Of a stretch of 64,000 nucleotides of DNA, positions 47,085 to 56,438 are shown one piece after another. Where the stretch lies: positions 1-64,000 of the forward strand of contig JAAVWC010000018.1 in the NCBI GenBank assembly GCA_023910675.1, written 5' to 3'. The position numbers and the translations under genes were made by a program. The stretch's first letter is position 1. Every line of letters starts with the position of its first letter. The notes under the pieces were generated by a model. That model worked only from the letters and a program-made list of their open reading frames with translations. It did no database searches and was not told the origin of the DNA. The DNA comes from Gemmatimonas sp. (GTDB lineage: Bacteria > Gemmatimonadota > Gemmatimonadetes > Gemmatimonadales > Gemmatimonadaceae).

Positions 47085-48462
47085 GAGGTACAATCAAAAA
47101 GTGTGGAAATGAACGGCAGACGGTGGCACCTTTTCAGGTAACCCAGTCACCCCCGGGAGAATCCCGGCAACAAAAAGGAGCCACCGCCCGTGATGAAGAT
47201 CGACATTCCTGCGACCGCGTCAAGCCCGACTTGGTCGACGCTGGAAACGTGTATTCGTGAGCAAGTGCAAACCTGCCTGCAGCGCGTGTTGGACGACGAG
47301 GTCGACGCGCTGCTCGGCCGCGGCCGTCATGAGCGGCGGGCGGCGGATACCGTCGTCGGCTATCGCAATGGCCACGGGCAGCCCCGACAGGTGGCGTTGA
47401 TGAACGGCACGATCTCGATTCGTCGTCCCCGCGTGCGTGGGCTCGACGCGCGCTTTGAGAGTCGGATCCTGCCGTTGTTTCAGCGCCGCACGCCGGAGAT
47501 CGCGACGCTGTTGCCGGAGCGGTATTTGCACGGCCTGTCCAGCGGCGACTTCACGCGGGCGCTGCGCGGGCTGCTGGGCGATGGCGCGCCGCTGAGTGCG
47601 AGCCGTGTGCAACGCCTGACCGAAGACTGGCAGCGCGACTACGCGCCGTGGCGCACGCAGGACTTGTCCGCGCTCGAGCCCGTGTACGTCTGGGCCGACG
47701 GGATCTACGTGAAGGCCGGCCTGGAGTCGACGAAGGCCGCGCTGTTGGTGCTGATCGCCGCGCTCGCGGACGGGACCAAGGTGGTCCTCGCCGTCGAGAG
47801 CGGTCACCGCGAGTCGAGTGAGAGCTGGGCGGAGATCTTGCGCGATCTCACGGCGCGCGGCCTGCCGGCCCCCGCCTGCGTGATTGGCGATGGCGCGTTG
47901 GGCCTGTGGAACGCGGTGGGCCAGGTATGGCCAGACGCGGCGGAGCAACGCTGCTGGAATCACCAGCTCCGCAACGTGGTCGACGCGGCCCCGCTCAAAC
48001 ACCAGCCGGACGTGCAGGGCGCGGTACAGCGCATCGCCGCCGCCGAATCCGTTGCCGACGCGGAGCAGGAGCGGCAGCGCTTCCACCGCGCCTATCGGCT
48101 CCGCTTCCCGAAAGCGTGCGAGCGTCTGGATCGCGACTGGGCGCGGATGCTCACGTACTACCAGTTTCCGAAAGAGCATTGGCGCCATCTGCGCACGACG
48201 AACGTCGTCGAGTCCCCCTTCGCGGCGGTGCGGCTCCGCACGAGCGCGGCCAAGCGTTTCAAGAAAGTGGAGCGCGCCACGGCGATCATCTGGCGGCTGC
48301 TGCGCGTCGCCGAGAAGCGCTTTCGCAAGCTGAACGCGCCGGAGCAGTGCCGCGATGTGTATCGTGGCGTCCGCTACGCCGATGGCATCGAAATCCCCGC
48401 TATGTCACCCACCCAGAAAGCCGCCGCCTGACGCGCATTTACACACTTCTTGACGAGACCTC
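47085..48462 (+). mobile_element. IS256-family element (1378 bp) inside the aminotransferase gene
   Basis: The inverted repeats are GAGGTACAATCAAAAAGTGT on the left and GAGGTCTCGTCAAGAAGTGT read inward from the right. An exact 8-bp target duplication TCCCCGAA lies at 47077-47084 and 48463-48470, the size expected for IS256. Confidence 0.96.
47190..48431 (+). CDS. IS256-family mutator-type transposase
   Basis: A 413-residue MULE-type transposase. It shows [13 protein letters not shown], the core [13 protein letters not shown] (Asp), [35 protein letters not shown] (second Asp with the C-x2-H motif) and [16 protein letters not shown] (Glu). It appears intact and reads opposite to the disrupted gene. 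Confidence 0.96.
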   Translation: MMKIDIPATASSPTWSTLETCIREQVQTCLQRVLDDEVDALLGRGRHERRAADTVVGYRNGHGQPRQVALMNGTISIRRPRVRGLDARFESRILPLFQRRTPEIATLLPERYLHGLSSGDFTRALRGLLGDGAPLSASRVQRLTEDWQRDYAPWRTQDLSALEPVYVWADGIYVKAGLESTKAALLVLIAALADGTKVVLAVESGHRESSESWAEILRDLTARGLPAPACVIGDGALGLWNAVGQVWPDAAEQRCWNHQLRNVVDAAPLKHQPDVQGAVQRIAAAESVADAEQERQRFHRAYRLRFPKACERLDRDWARMLTYYQFPKEHWRHLRTTNVVESPFAAVRLRTSAAKRFKKVERATAIIWRLLRVAEKRFRKLNAPEQCRDVYRGVRYADGIEIPAMSPTQKAAA

Positions 48463-49681
48463 TCCCCGAACGCTCCAAGGTTCTTGCCAGGGTAAAAACT
48501 CCACCCCGCAGCGTCACCAATCGCGCCAACACGTCGATCGCCAATGCGCGCGCCATGCGCTTGAGCCGCGTCTTCAATCACACGTATCCCGAACTGACGC
48601 GCTAACCTGACAATTGCGTCCATGTTCGCCGCTTGCCCATACAAGTGCACCGCCATGATCGCTTTAGTCCGGGCGGTAATAGCAGCTTCGATCCGTGACG
48701 GATCCAAATTCGCGGTTCGCGGATCGGGCTCTACGGGCACCGGCGTCGCGCCGACCTCAGTGACTGCAAGCCATGATGCGATGTATGTGCTGGAGGGGAC
48801 AATCACCTCGTCACCTGGACCGATATCCATCGCCCGCAGAATCAATACGAGCGCGTCAAGACCATTACCTACGCCGACGCAATGCGCAGCATCGCAGTAC
48901 GCTGCCCATTGCTCCTCAAACGAGTTACACTCGTTACCAACGATATACCAGCCAGATGCCATTACGCGCTGGTAAGCGTCGTCGAGTGCGGATTTGCACT
49001 CCACGTAAGTGGCTCCGATATCGAGAAATGGGACCGACGGTGCGTTCATGATTGTGCTCGAATCTCAGAGATGAACTGGTCGTACTCGCGGATATAGTCG
49101 TCGTCGTCGTAGCGATCAGATGCCAAGACAAGCAGTACCGCGTCAGAGGAGTACGCGTACTGGCTGGCCCATACCATTGGCGGAACGTGCAGGCCGAGAC
49201 CGGGTGTATCGAGCAAGAGTTCCCCCCTCGTCGTACCATTGTCCACCATGACCGTGCAACGGCCTGCTACGCAAACAAGGAATTGGTGCAGCTCGCGGTG
49301 GGCGTGCTCTCCGCGCACCTCCTTGTTCGGAACGCCGTAGACGACGAAGTAGCGCTTTACCGCAAAGGGAAGGTGCTCCTCGTACTGCGCGAACGAAAGA
49401 CTCCCGCGCCGATCGTGAACTATCGGAAGCCTATGCAGCGTCACGCCCGGAACGCCGATCTCGTTCGTAACGGGGACGGGGGAGTCCGCAGTCGAGTCCT
49501 TGGCGAGTGTGTCTCCGGATGAGACGTAACCACTAATGCGCGCTGGGTTCCCCATCACGATTGCGTGCGGCGGTACGTCCTTCGTCACAACCGCGCCTGC
49601 GCCGACCATCGCCCCTGTTCCAATGGTCACACCGGGGAGAATCGTCGCGTTGGCGCCAATCGACGCCCCCTCACGCACTAG

Positions 49682-50865
49682 GGAAAGTCTGAACAGGTAG
49701 GAATCGCGGGCAGTGTGGATAAACTCAGCGTCAGCGGGCGCCGACAGGCGCTCGACTGACCGCGTGCACGGCTCGTCGCGCCCCATTCACGGGTCGACAT
49801 CGGCCTTTTTCGGCCGATGTCGGCGCGCGCGCCGACACTACGTGCCCTGCGGCCGTAGTCGGTGCCGCAGCCGGAAGAGGTTGGCGAGGGTACAGAGGGC
49901 GTACACGCGCGCCTTGTTCTTGGCGAGCCCCCGGTAGCGCACCGTCGTAAAGCCCCACAGCCGCTTGATGGTGTGAAACGGATGCTCGACCATGGCGCGC
50001 ACGCGCGACCGGGTGCGATTGATCGCATCCCAGTAGTCGGTCCGCTTGCCGCTCTTGTTGACGAGGTACCGGCCGCCGCTGAGCTCCCACTGCAGTTTGT
50101 CTTCGGCTTTGTAGTACGCCTTGTCGCCGTGCAGCGTCGTCTCCTGGCCGTGGAGCAAGTGGGGTAACTGGGTGATATCGGCCGTGGCCGCGTCGGTCGT
50201 GGTGATCGTGTGGATCACGCCGCGCCGGTCGGTGCCCACGTGCACCTTCATGCCGAAGTACCACTGGTTGCCCTTCTTCGTCTGCCGCATCTCGGGATCG
50301 CGGGTCTTCGTGGCATGCTTCGTCGAGCTGGGCGCGCCAATGATGGTGGCATCGACGATGGTACCGGCCTTCAGCAAGAGCTTCCGCCCCTCAAGCAGCG
50401 CCTTCACCGCGTCGAACATCCGCGCGGTGAGCTGATGCGCCTCCAGCAGGTGGCGGAATTTGCAGATCGTGGTCTCGTCGGGCACCGTGTCGTGCAGCAG
50501 ATCGATACGGGCGAAGCGGCGCATCGACTCCGAGTCGTAGAGCATGTCTTCCGCCTGCGGATCCGACAGATTGAACCACTGCTGGAGAAAGTAAATCCGG
50601 AGCATGGTCGCCATCGGCAGGGGGCGTCGGCCACGTCCCGCTTTCGGATAGTGCGGCTCGACCAGCGCCTCGAGCGTCGCCCACGGAATCACCTGGTCCA
50701 TCTCGGTGAGGAACTGCTCGCGGCGGGTCGTCCGTCGCTTGTTCGAGAGGATCGCATCCGCAAACGTGCGCTGCTCGGTCATCCGGTAGCTCCGACAGAA
50801 GGGAAAATCGCGCGCGCCAATATTGCGATTTTCCCTCCGCGGCGCACTACTTAATCAGAGATTCC
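49682..50865 (-). mobile_element. IS5-family element, copy 2 (1184 bp) inside the WxcM-like gene
   Basis: Same ends, length and orientation as copy 1. The target duplication CTAG lies at 49678-49681 and 50866-50869. Because each copy has its own matching but different target duplication (TTAG versus CTAG), the two inserted separately. Confidence 0.96.
49838..50782 (-). CDS. IS5-family transposase (copy 2)
   Basis: 314 residues, nearly identical to copy 1, with the same DUF772 region and DDE motifs (GTIVDATIIGAP, GDKAYY, RVRAMVEHPFHTIKR). Differences include a His for Asn in STKHATKT and RYRGLAKNKARVY versus RSRGLAKNTARVY. No damage is visible, so either copy could supply transposase. Confidence 0.95.
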   Translation of the reverse strand: MTEQRTFADAILSNKRRTTRREQFLTEMDQVIPWATLEALVEPHYPKAGRGRRPLPMATMLRIYFLQQWFNLSDPQAEDMLYDSESMRRFARIDLLHDTVPDETTICKFRHLLEAHQLTARMFDAVKALLEGRKLLLKAGTIVDATIIGAPSSTKHATKTRDPEMRQTKKGNQWYFGMKVHVGTDRRGVIHTITTTDAATADITQLPHLLHGQETTLHGDKAYYKAEDKLQWELSGGRYLVNKSGKRTDYWDAINRTRSRVRAMVEHPFHTIKRLWGFTTVRYRGLAKNKARVYALCTLANLFRLRHRLRPQGT

Positions 50866-51183
50866 CTAGCGTGCGTGGAAAATCGTTCGGATACTGACGG
50901 CTGCGCGGAAAGCGATCGTTGGTAAAGGTGGCATTTGGCCCCACGAAGACGTCGTTCTCAAGCCGAATGCCGTCCCAGAGTTGCACCCCGCACTTCACGG
51001 TCACCCTGTCGCCGACGACCACGTCGTTCTCCACGAACACGCCGTCGCAAATGTTGCAGTCCTGTCCAATCACCGCTCCTGGCAACACGTGCGCGAAAGC
51101 CCACACGCGTGTGCCTGCTCCAATGCTGAGCGACTCCACGAGCGCCGTTGGGTGCTGAAAGTGGGCGGCACTTCCCGAAGAAG

Positions 51184-52089
51184 TCACATATCCCCCCGTG
51201 TGGTGCGTAGAGAGGCAGATGATGCTTTCTCGGCGAGGAGGGTACGCAGGTAGGCCCCATAGCTGGACTTCCCCAGCACTTCGACGAGGGATTGCAATTG
51301 CGCCGAGTCAATGTACCCCGCTCGATACGCAATTTCTTCCGGACACGCGATCTTGAGCCCTTGTATTCGCTCGACGGTCTCGATGAATCCCGACGCTTCG
51401 TGCAACGATTCGTGGGTTCCGGTATCGAACCATCCGTAACCACGGCCGAGTAGCTCCATATTGAGCTGACCACGTTCCAAATAGTGACGGTTCACATCGG
51501 TAATCTCGTACTCGCCTCGCGAGGAGGGACGCAAGTCCCGAGCAATGTCGACCACCTGATTGTCGTAAAAGTACAAGCCGATGACGGCGTAGTTGGACCG
51601 CGGTGTCGTGGGCTTCTCTTCAAGACCTACTACGCGCCCCTGTTCGTCAATCTCGGCGACGCCATAGCGCTCTGGATCCGGGACACGGTATCCGAAGACA
51701 GTGGCGCCTTCACCTCGAGATGCACTGCGTAGTACAGCGCTGAGACCGCCACCGTACAAGATGTTGTCCCCGAGGACCAGGGCAACCGGATCTTTCCCGA
51801 CGAAATCACGGCCGATAACAAATGCCTGTGCGAGTCCGTCCGGACTCGCCTGTTCGGCGTACGAAAAGGAAAGCCCCCAGAGCGATCCGTCACCAAGTAA
51901 CTCGCGGAAACGTGGTAGATCATGCGGCGTGGAGATAATCAGTATCTCGCGGATCCCTGCCAGCATGAGCGTCGACAGAGGATAGTAAATCATGGGCTTA
52001 TCGAAGACGGGTAGAAGCTGCTTGCTCGTCACCCGTGTGACTGGATACAGCCGAGTTCCTGACCCACCCGCAAGAATGATCCCCTTCAT
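51184..52089 (-). CDS. rmlA: Glucose-1-phosphate thymidylyltransferase
   Basis: A 301-residue enzyme making dTDP-glucose from dTTP and glucose-1-phosphate. It starts [46 protein letters not shown] and has [49 protein letters not shown] and [15 protein letters not shown], all RmlA hallmarks. It is flanked by 4-bp overlaps on both sides (ATGA with rmlB, GTGA with the WxcM-like gene). It is the only gene of this operon that is still whole. Confidence 0.96.
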   Translation of the reverse strand: MKGIILAGGSGTRLYPVTRVTSKQLLPVFDKPMIYYPLSTLMLAGIREILIISTPHDLPRFRELLGDGSLWGLSFSYAEQASPDGLAQAFVIGRDFVGKDPVALVLGDNILYGGGLSAVLRSASRGEGATVFGYRVPDPERYGVAEIDEQGRVVGLEEKPTTPRSNYAVIGLYFYDNQVVDIARDLRPSSRGEYEITDVNRHYLERGQLNMELLGRGYGWFDTGTHESLHEASGFIETVERIQGLKIACPEEIAYRAGYIDSAQLQSLVEVLGKSSYGAYLRTLLAEKASSASLRTTRGDM

Positions 52090-52418
52090 TTGCCTTCCTC
52101 GATTGGAGTGGCGAGTCCGAGCCGCTCACCACGGTAGACTCCTGATCGTACGCGCTCCCACCACCCGCGATTCTCAAGGTACCACTTCACCGTCTTGGTC
52201 AGTCCCGACTCGAAGGTCTCGGTAGGCTGCCAGCCGAGCTGTTGCCGCGCCTTTGAAGCGTTGACTGCATAGCGCAGATCGTGCCCCGGCCGGTCCGCCA
52301 CAAACGTTATGAGCTCCTTGTACGAGCGCCCGTTCGCAGCAGGCGCGAGCTCGTCGAGCAGGCGGCAGATCGTTTGGACGACGTCGATGTTCTGACGTTC
52401 CTCGTTGCCGCCAATTAC
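52086..52418 (-). pseudogene. rmlB: rmlB fragment (dTDP-glucose 4,6-dehydratase C-terminus)
   Basis: About 110 C-terminal residues remain: [23 protein letters not shown], then [25 protein letters not shown] and [19 protein letters not shown], the standard RmlB ending. The reading frame stops at the edge of an IS630 element near 52420. The N-terminal two thirds, with the Rossmann and YxxxK motifs, are not on the far side of that element, so the gene has lost its 5' part by deletion or rearrangement. The stop overlaps the rmlA start. Confidence 0.92.
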
Positions 52419-52662
52419 TAAGAGAACAGTAAGTTAGCGGACACCTGGGAACGTTTTGACGAGGGTGCGCGTATCTACGGTATGACACGACGCGACGGTC
52501 GCACCTTGGATCACACGACGCTCGAAGAGATGCGGCGGCTCGCGGTCGAACGCATGCGGGCCGGCGAACGGCCGGCGGCGGTGGCCGCGTCGTTTGGATT
52601 ACAGCGGTCGTGGGCCTACAAGATTCAGGCGGCCGTGCGCGGGCGCGGGCGTGGCCTTAAAG

Positions 52663-54056
52663 GGCTCTTCGTGACTTCGTGTGGGTAGATCTGGGCTGAT
52701 TTCCGTGGCTTCGGCGGTGTTTCCCGAGGGAAACGGGTGCTTGCGACGAGCGCGACCGGCCTGGAAGTTCGCAGATGACCAAGTTGCGGCAGACCTCCGA
52801 GGAGTTGCGGGATGCGTATCGATACCCCGGCTTCGTGCCGAGTCGTACCATCGAGCGGCTGGTGGACGATCCCTCCGCCATTGTGCTGGCGCTCCAGCGG
52901 CGCGAAAAAAAACGGCCTGCGGCGTATGTGGATGGGTGGCGCGGCGTTGGTACGATCGGCGGCAGCGACTGGTCCGGGATCTGCCCTGCGGCGATCTGCG
53001 GGTGCTGTTGGCCGTGGATGTCCGGCGGGTCCGCTGTGCGGCGTGTGGTGGCGTGAAGCAGGAGCGGCTGCCGTGGCTCGCCGAGAACCCGCACTACACG
53101 CGGCGGTTCGCACGGTACGTGGGGAAGCTCTGTCGTGGGTCGTCGCTCACCGAAGTGGCCGCCGACCTGCGGCTCGACTGGCATGCGGTGAAGGCCATGG
53201 ACATGGCCTATATGCAGGAGCAGCTCGAGCGCGCCGGGCCGCCCGCGCCCCGAGTCATCGGTATCGACGAGATCTCCATTCGCAAAGGCCATGTTTACCG
53301 GATCATCGTCAGTGACCTGGAGGTCGGACGGCCCATCTGGTTCGGGGGCGTGGATCGGTCGGATGCGAGCATGGCCCAGTTCTACACCGAGCTCGGCCCC
53401 ACCCGGTGTCAGGCGGTCGAGGTCGCGGTCATGGACATGTGGCGGGCCTTCCGCACCGCGACAGAGCGGCACGCGCCGCAGGCCGCCATTCTCTACGACA
53501 AGTTCCATGTCCTCCGCCAGTTGGGCGAGGCGATGGACCAGGTCCGGAAGGCCGAGTACAAACGGTTGACGGATCGCGACGAGCGCCAGTTCATCAAGGG
53601 CCAGAAATACGTGCTGCTCTCCCATCGGGCCAATCTCAGCCCCGAAAAGCGACGCGCTCTCACCACCTTGCTCGCAGCGAACAAGCGGTTGCACACGGCC
53701 TACGTGTTGAAGGAGCAGTTCGGCCAACTCTGGGAGTATCGCCGTGTCGCATGGGCGCGGAAGTTCTTCGAGACGTGGCGCCGCGCCCTCCGCTGGCAGC
53801 GGCTCGCCCCGTTTGAGCAGTTTGCCGCGCTGATCGAACGCCACTGGGACGGCATCGCCGCGTACTGCGAACCTGACAACAAAGTGGCGCTCGGCTTCGT
53901 CGAGGGCCTCAACAATAAGGTGCGGGTGATTCAGCGCCGCTGCTACGGCATCCGCGACGAGCAGTACCTCCGCCTCAAGGTCCTTACCTGTACACTCCCG
54001 CCGCTTCCACGGGAAGAAAACGGGTGAGAATCACCCACACGATTCCCCGAAGAGCC
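52663..54056 (+). mobile_element. ISL3-family element (1394 bp) nested in IS630
   Basis: The ends GGCTCTTCGTGACTTCGTGT and, read inward from the right, GGCTCTTCGGGGAATCGTGT are inverted repeats. An exact 8-bp target duplication CCTTAAAG lies at 52655-52662 and 54057-54064, as expected for ISL3. Confidence 0.95.
52775..54027 (+). CDS. ISL3-family transposase with A8 frameshift site
   Basis: The natural start is MTKLRQTSEELRDAYRYPGF at 52775. At the A8 run (52905-52912) the coding sense moves to the frame that ends at 54027: ACGVCG...CAACGG zinc-binding cysteines, then VIGIDEISIRKGHVYRIIVSD (Asp), AAILYDKFHVLRQLGEAMDQV (Asp) and GFVEGLNNKVRVIQRRCYGIRD (Glu). About 415 residues after joining. 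The A8 run may be a transcriptional slippage or programmed frameshift site, or an indel; the rest of the gene is intact. Confidence 0.85.
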
Positions 54057-54990
54057 CCTTAAAGTATTGCGCGCGCGGCCGGCGACCGGACGGCCACGCA
54101 CGTTGACGCCAACGCAGGAACGGCAGGTGTTCCGATGGGTGCACGGGAAATCCCCGCTGCAGTACGGCTTCGATTTCGGACTATGGACGCGACAGGTCGT
54201 GCAGTCGCTGATCGCGGAGCGCTTTGGTGTGTCGCTCTCGCTCGCCTCCATCGGGACGCTGCTCGCGCGGCTCGACCTGACGGTGCCAAAGCCCTTGCAG
54301 CGCGCCTACCAGCGCGATCCGGTGGCCATCGCGACCTGGCAGCGCGAGCGGTACCCGGCCCTCGTGCAACAGGCGAAGCGCGAGGGCGCCGAGATCGCGT
54401 TCTGGGACGAATCCGGCTTTCGGGCGGACACGGTGCACGGCACGACGTGGAGTGCCCGCGGCGAAACGCCGGTAGTGCGCGTCCCCGGGCAACGCCAGCG
54501 CATCAGCGCGGCATCCGCGGTCACCGTGAAAGGCGCATTTTGGTTTGTCACATACCACGGCGGCCTGACGGGCGCGCTGTTCGTCACGCTGCTGAAGCGA
54601 TTGATGCGCGGGCGTCGACGTCCCTTGCATCTCGTCTTGGATGGATTGCCGGCGCACAAGACCAACGCGGTCAAGACCTATGTGGCGTCGACGAACGGGA
54701 AGCTGACCTTGCACGTGTTGCCGGGCTACGCGCCAGAGCTGAATCCGGACGAACTGGTGTGGAGTCATGCAAAGCGCACGGGGACTGCGCGTCGGCCCTT
54801 GCAAAAAGGCGAGGCGCTTGAGGCACGGGTCCACGAACAACTCGCCAGTATGCAGAAGAACAAGGCGCTCATCCGCTCGTTTTTCAGACACCCAAGTGTC
54901 TCCTATATTTCTGACTCCTGAGTAGTGAGGTAATCCCTCGGGAAGCACGGTCGCCAAAAGTGTGGGGGATTACCGCACCAAGTCCACAGC

Positions 54991-56154
54991 TCACTCCGGC
55001 AGGGAACGAACACTGCGGAGGTCCTTGAGAATTGATTCCGCAACTCTAGTCCAGGTAAAGAACGACAGTGCGCGCTTTCTCCCCTCGAGTCCGAACTGAA
55101 GTGCCAGTGACGGCTCCGTGATCAGACGGTTCAACGCATCGGCGATTGCGTCAACATCACCGTCCGGGACAAGAATGCCGGTCGTGCCATCCTCGATGAT
55201 CTCAGGCATGGCCCAGTTGCGAACGCCGATGCATGGGATACTTGCTAGCATCGCCTCTACGAATGCGATGCCGAACGGCTCATAGCGAGAGGGCAGGCAG
55301 AAGATCGACGATTCACGATAGAGCTGGAGAAGACGGGAGGACTGAGCAGGATCATTGGGATCGAGAGACCCATGCATAGTCACTCCATCGCCAGATGCTG
55401 AACTCACTGGCGCTCCAACAACGTGCAGTTCGGCGTTGGGGTGCCGCTTCCGGGTTCGCTCGAACGCCTTTAACAGGAGACCCAATCCCTTTCTTTTGTG
55501 CTGCCGCCCTACAAAAAGAATCTTTGGGGAAACCGGATATTCCAGTCTTGCTGGTAGCCGCTCCAGCTGGCTCCGATTAGCGCCAGCATAGACCACGTGG
55601 ACACGTTCTGATGGAACACCAAAGTCGTTCACAAAAGATCGCGCCAGGTAGCCACTCATCGTCCAGAACCGATCGACGTGAGAATAGACCACCTTTTCAC
55701 GCTCAATCAATCTTTGTTGTGTCGATGAAGGCAGAAGGCTGATATCGGAAAATTCACCGGCTCGACGTGCCATAGCCGCATTGCCGTCAGCGAGCAGGAC
55801 GTGCAATCCCTTGTGGCGAAGGTTGCCGAGATCAAATGATGCGCCAAGCTGGATGACTACATCTGCCTTCGGGTCCAGTTGCTTATTAACGGTGGATCGT
55901 GCTACTGCGCTACGTAGTCTGAAAGCAGCGTCGCCAAGGATAAACTGCTGGCGCCAGCTTTCTCTGCTTGGCCGTAGCGATACTAACGCCGTGAAATAGC
56001 GCGCGAGCCCACGAACCTCGACGTCGATTACGTCGACTCGATGTCCCATCGCGCGTAGCTCATTTACCAAACTCACGGCAGAGCCCGACCAGCAATCCGT
56101 GGTGTTCGCGTCCCCTTCTGCTACGAATGCGAAGTGTAGGCTGGATTCTGACAT
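54991..56154 (-). CDS. GT4 family glycosyltransferase
   Basis: A 387-residue GT-B enzyme. The N-terminal half is Rossmann-like (FAFVAEGDANTTDCWSGSAVSLVNELRAMGHRVDVID). The C-terminal half has ILFVGRQHKRKGLGLLLKAF, ELHVVGAP, FCLPSRYEPFGIAFVEAMLASIPCIG with the E-x7-E motif, and ENGxTGILVPDGD-like DGTTGILVPDGD. It is a retaining nucleotide-sugar transferase for polysaccharide assembly; donor unknown. It is divergent from the next GT4 gene. Confidence 0.88.
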   Translation of the reverse strand: MSESSLHFAFVAEGDANTTDCWSGSAVSLVNELRAMGHRVDVIDVEVRGLARYFTALVSLRPSRESWRQQFILGDAAFRLRSAVARSTVNKQLDPKADVVIQLGASFDLGNLRHKGLHVLLADGNAAMARRAGEFSDISLLPSSTQQRLIEREKVVYSHVDRFWTMSGYLARSFVNDFGVPSERVHVVYAGANRSQLERLPARLEYPVSPKILFVGRQHKRKGLGLLLKAFERTRKRHPNAELHVVGAPVSSASGDGVTMHGSLDPNDPAQSSRLLQLYRESSIFCLPSRYEPFGIAFVEAMLASIPCIGVRNWAMPEIIEDGTTGILVPDGDVDAIADALNRLITEPSLALQFGLEGRKRALSFFTWTRVAESILKDLRSVRSLPE

Positions 56155-56438
56155 GCTGTCCGAGTTGAGTGCAAACTGTGTGGCCGATGCGAACTGGCGT
56201 CCCCTCCCGCGCCTTCCTTTGTCCCATTGGTCCTTGGAAGAACTTCGGAATTTACCACATTTTCACCTGCGCGGTCTTCGGATAGCCAAGGCCTCCGGTC
56301 GGTTTCTCCGGCTGCCACATCTCGGTAAATCCGCGGTACGCTTTATTGGACCGTCTGCGTCTGCTAGATTATAGGTTTCAAAGTACTCGCCCGACTAGCC
56401 TCCGCAGTTTCACGAGTGAAGAGCTGACAAACTGCCAC

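Larger units (their letters stand above)
46518..49049 (-). pseudogene. FdtB/QdtB-like dTDP-3-oxo-sugar aminotransferase split by IS256
   Basis: The first half (48463-49049) starts [24 protein letters not shown] and has [32 protein letters not shown] and [13 protein letters not shown], where the PLP lysine is the K of PGKNLG. The second half (46518-47084) continues DAGAVTTSDVEIADRVRILRNYG and ends near SVQVDQVIAAV. Removing the IS and one TCCCCGAA copy gives a seamless DegT/DnrJ/EryC1/StrS aminotransferase. It would convert dTDP-3-oxo-6-deoxyhexose to the 3-amino sugar. The start overlaps the WxcM-like stop by 4 bp. Confidence 0.9.
49046..51187 (-). pseudogene. WxcM-like bifunctional sugar N-acetyltransferase / 3,4-ketoisomerase split by IS5
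   Basis: The N-terminal piece (50866-51187) has left-handed beta-helix hexapeptides (TRVWAFAHVLPGAVIGQDCNICDGVFVENDVVVGDRVTV). After the IS it continues [37 protein letters not shown] and then a cupin domain ([54 protein letters not shown]). Removing the IS and one CTAG rejoins PRT-LVREG in frame. Xanthomonas WxcM has this acetyltransferase-isomerase fusion; FdtC and FdtA are the split equivalents. GTG start overlaps the RmlA stop (GTGA). Confidence 0.9.
52428..54921 (+). mobile_element. IS630-family element carrying a nested ISL3 element
   Basis: Approximate limits. The left end AGTAAGTTAGCGGACACCTGGG resembles the right end read inward (AGTCAGAAATATAGGAGACACTTGGG). No target duplication could be fixed, because the flank on one side has been lost or rearranged. 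Without the ISL3 insertion it would be about 1.1 kb. Confidence 0.7.
52482..54921 (+). pseudogene. IS630-family transposase split by ISL3
   Basis: The N-terminal piece (52482-52662) is a helix-turn-helix (LDHTTLEEMRRLAVERMRAGERPAAVAASFGLQRSWAYKIQAAV). The rest (54065-54921) continues RPATGRPRTLTPTQERQVFRWV, the DDE core IAFWDESGFRADT, LHLVLDGLPAHKT and LPGYAPELNPDELVWSHAK, and ends near 54921. Removing the ISL3 element and one CCTTAAAG restores a roughly 345-residue transposase. Confidence 0.88.

Noticed and set aside
38169..50865. Composite transposon bounded by the two IS5 copies
   Set aside because: Each IS5 has its own distinct flanking target duplication (TTAG, CTAG), so they moved individually.
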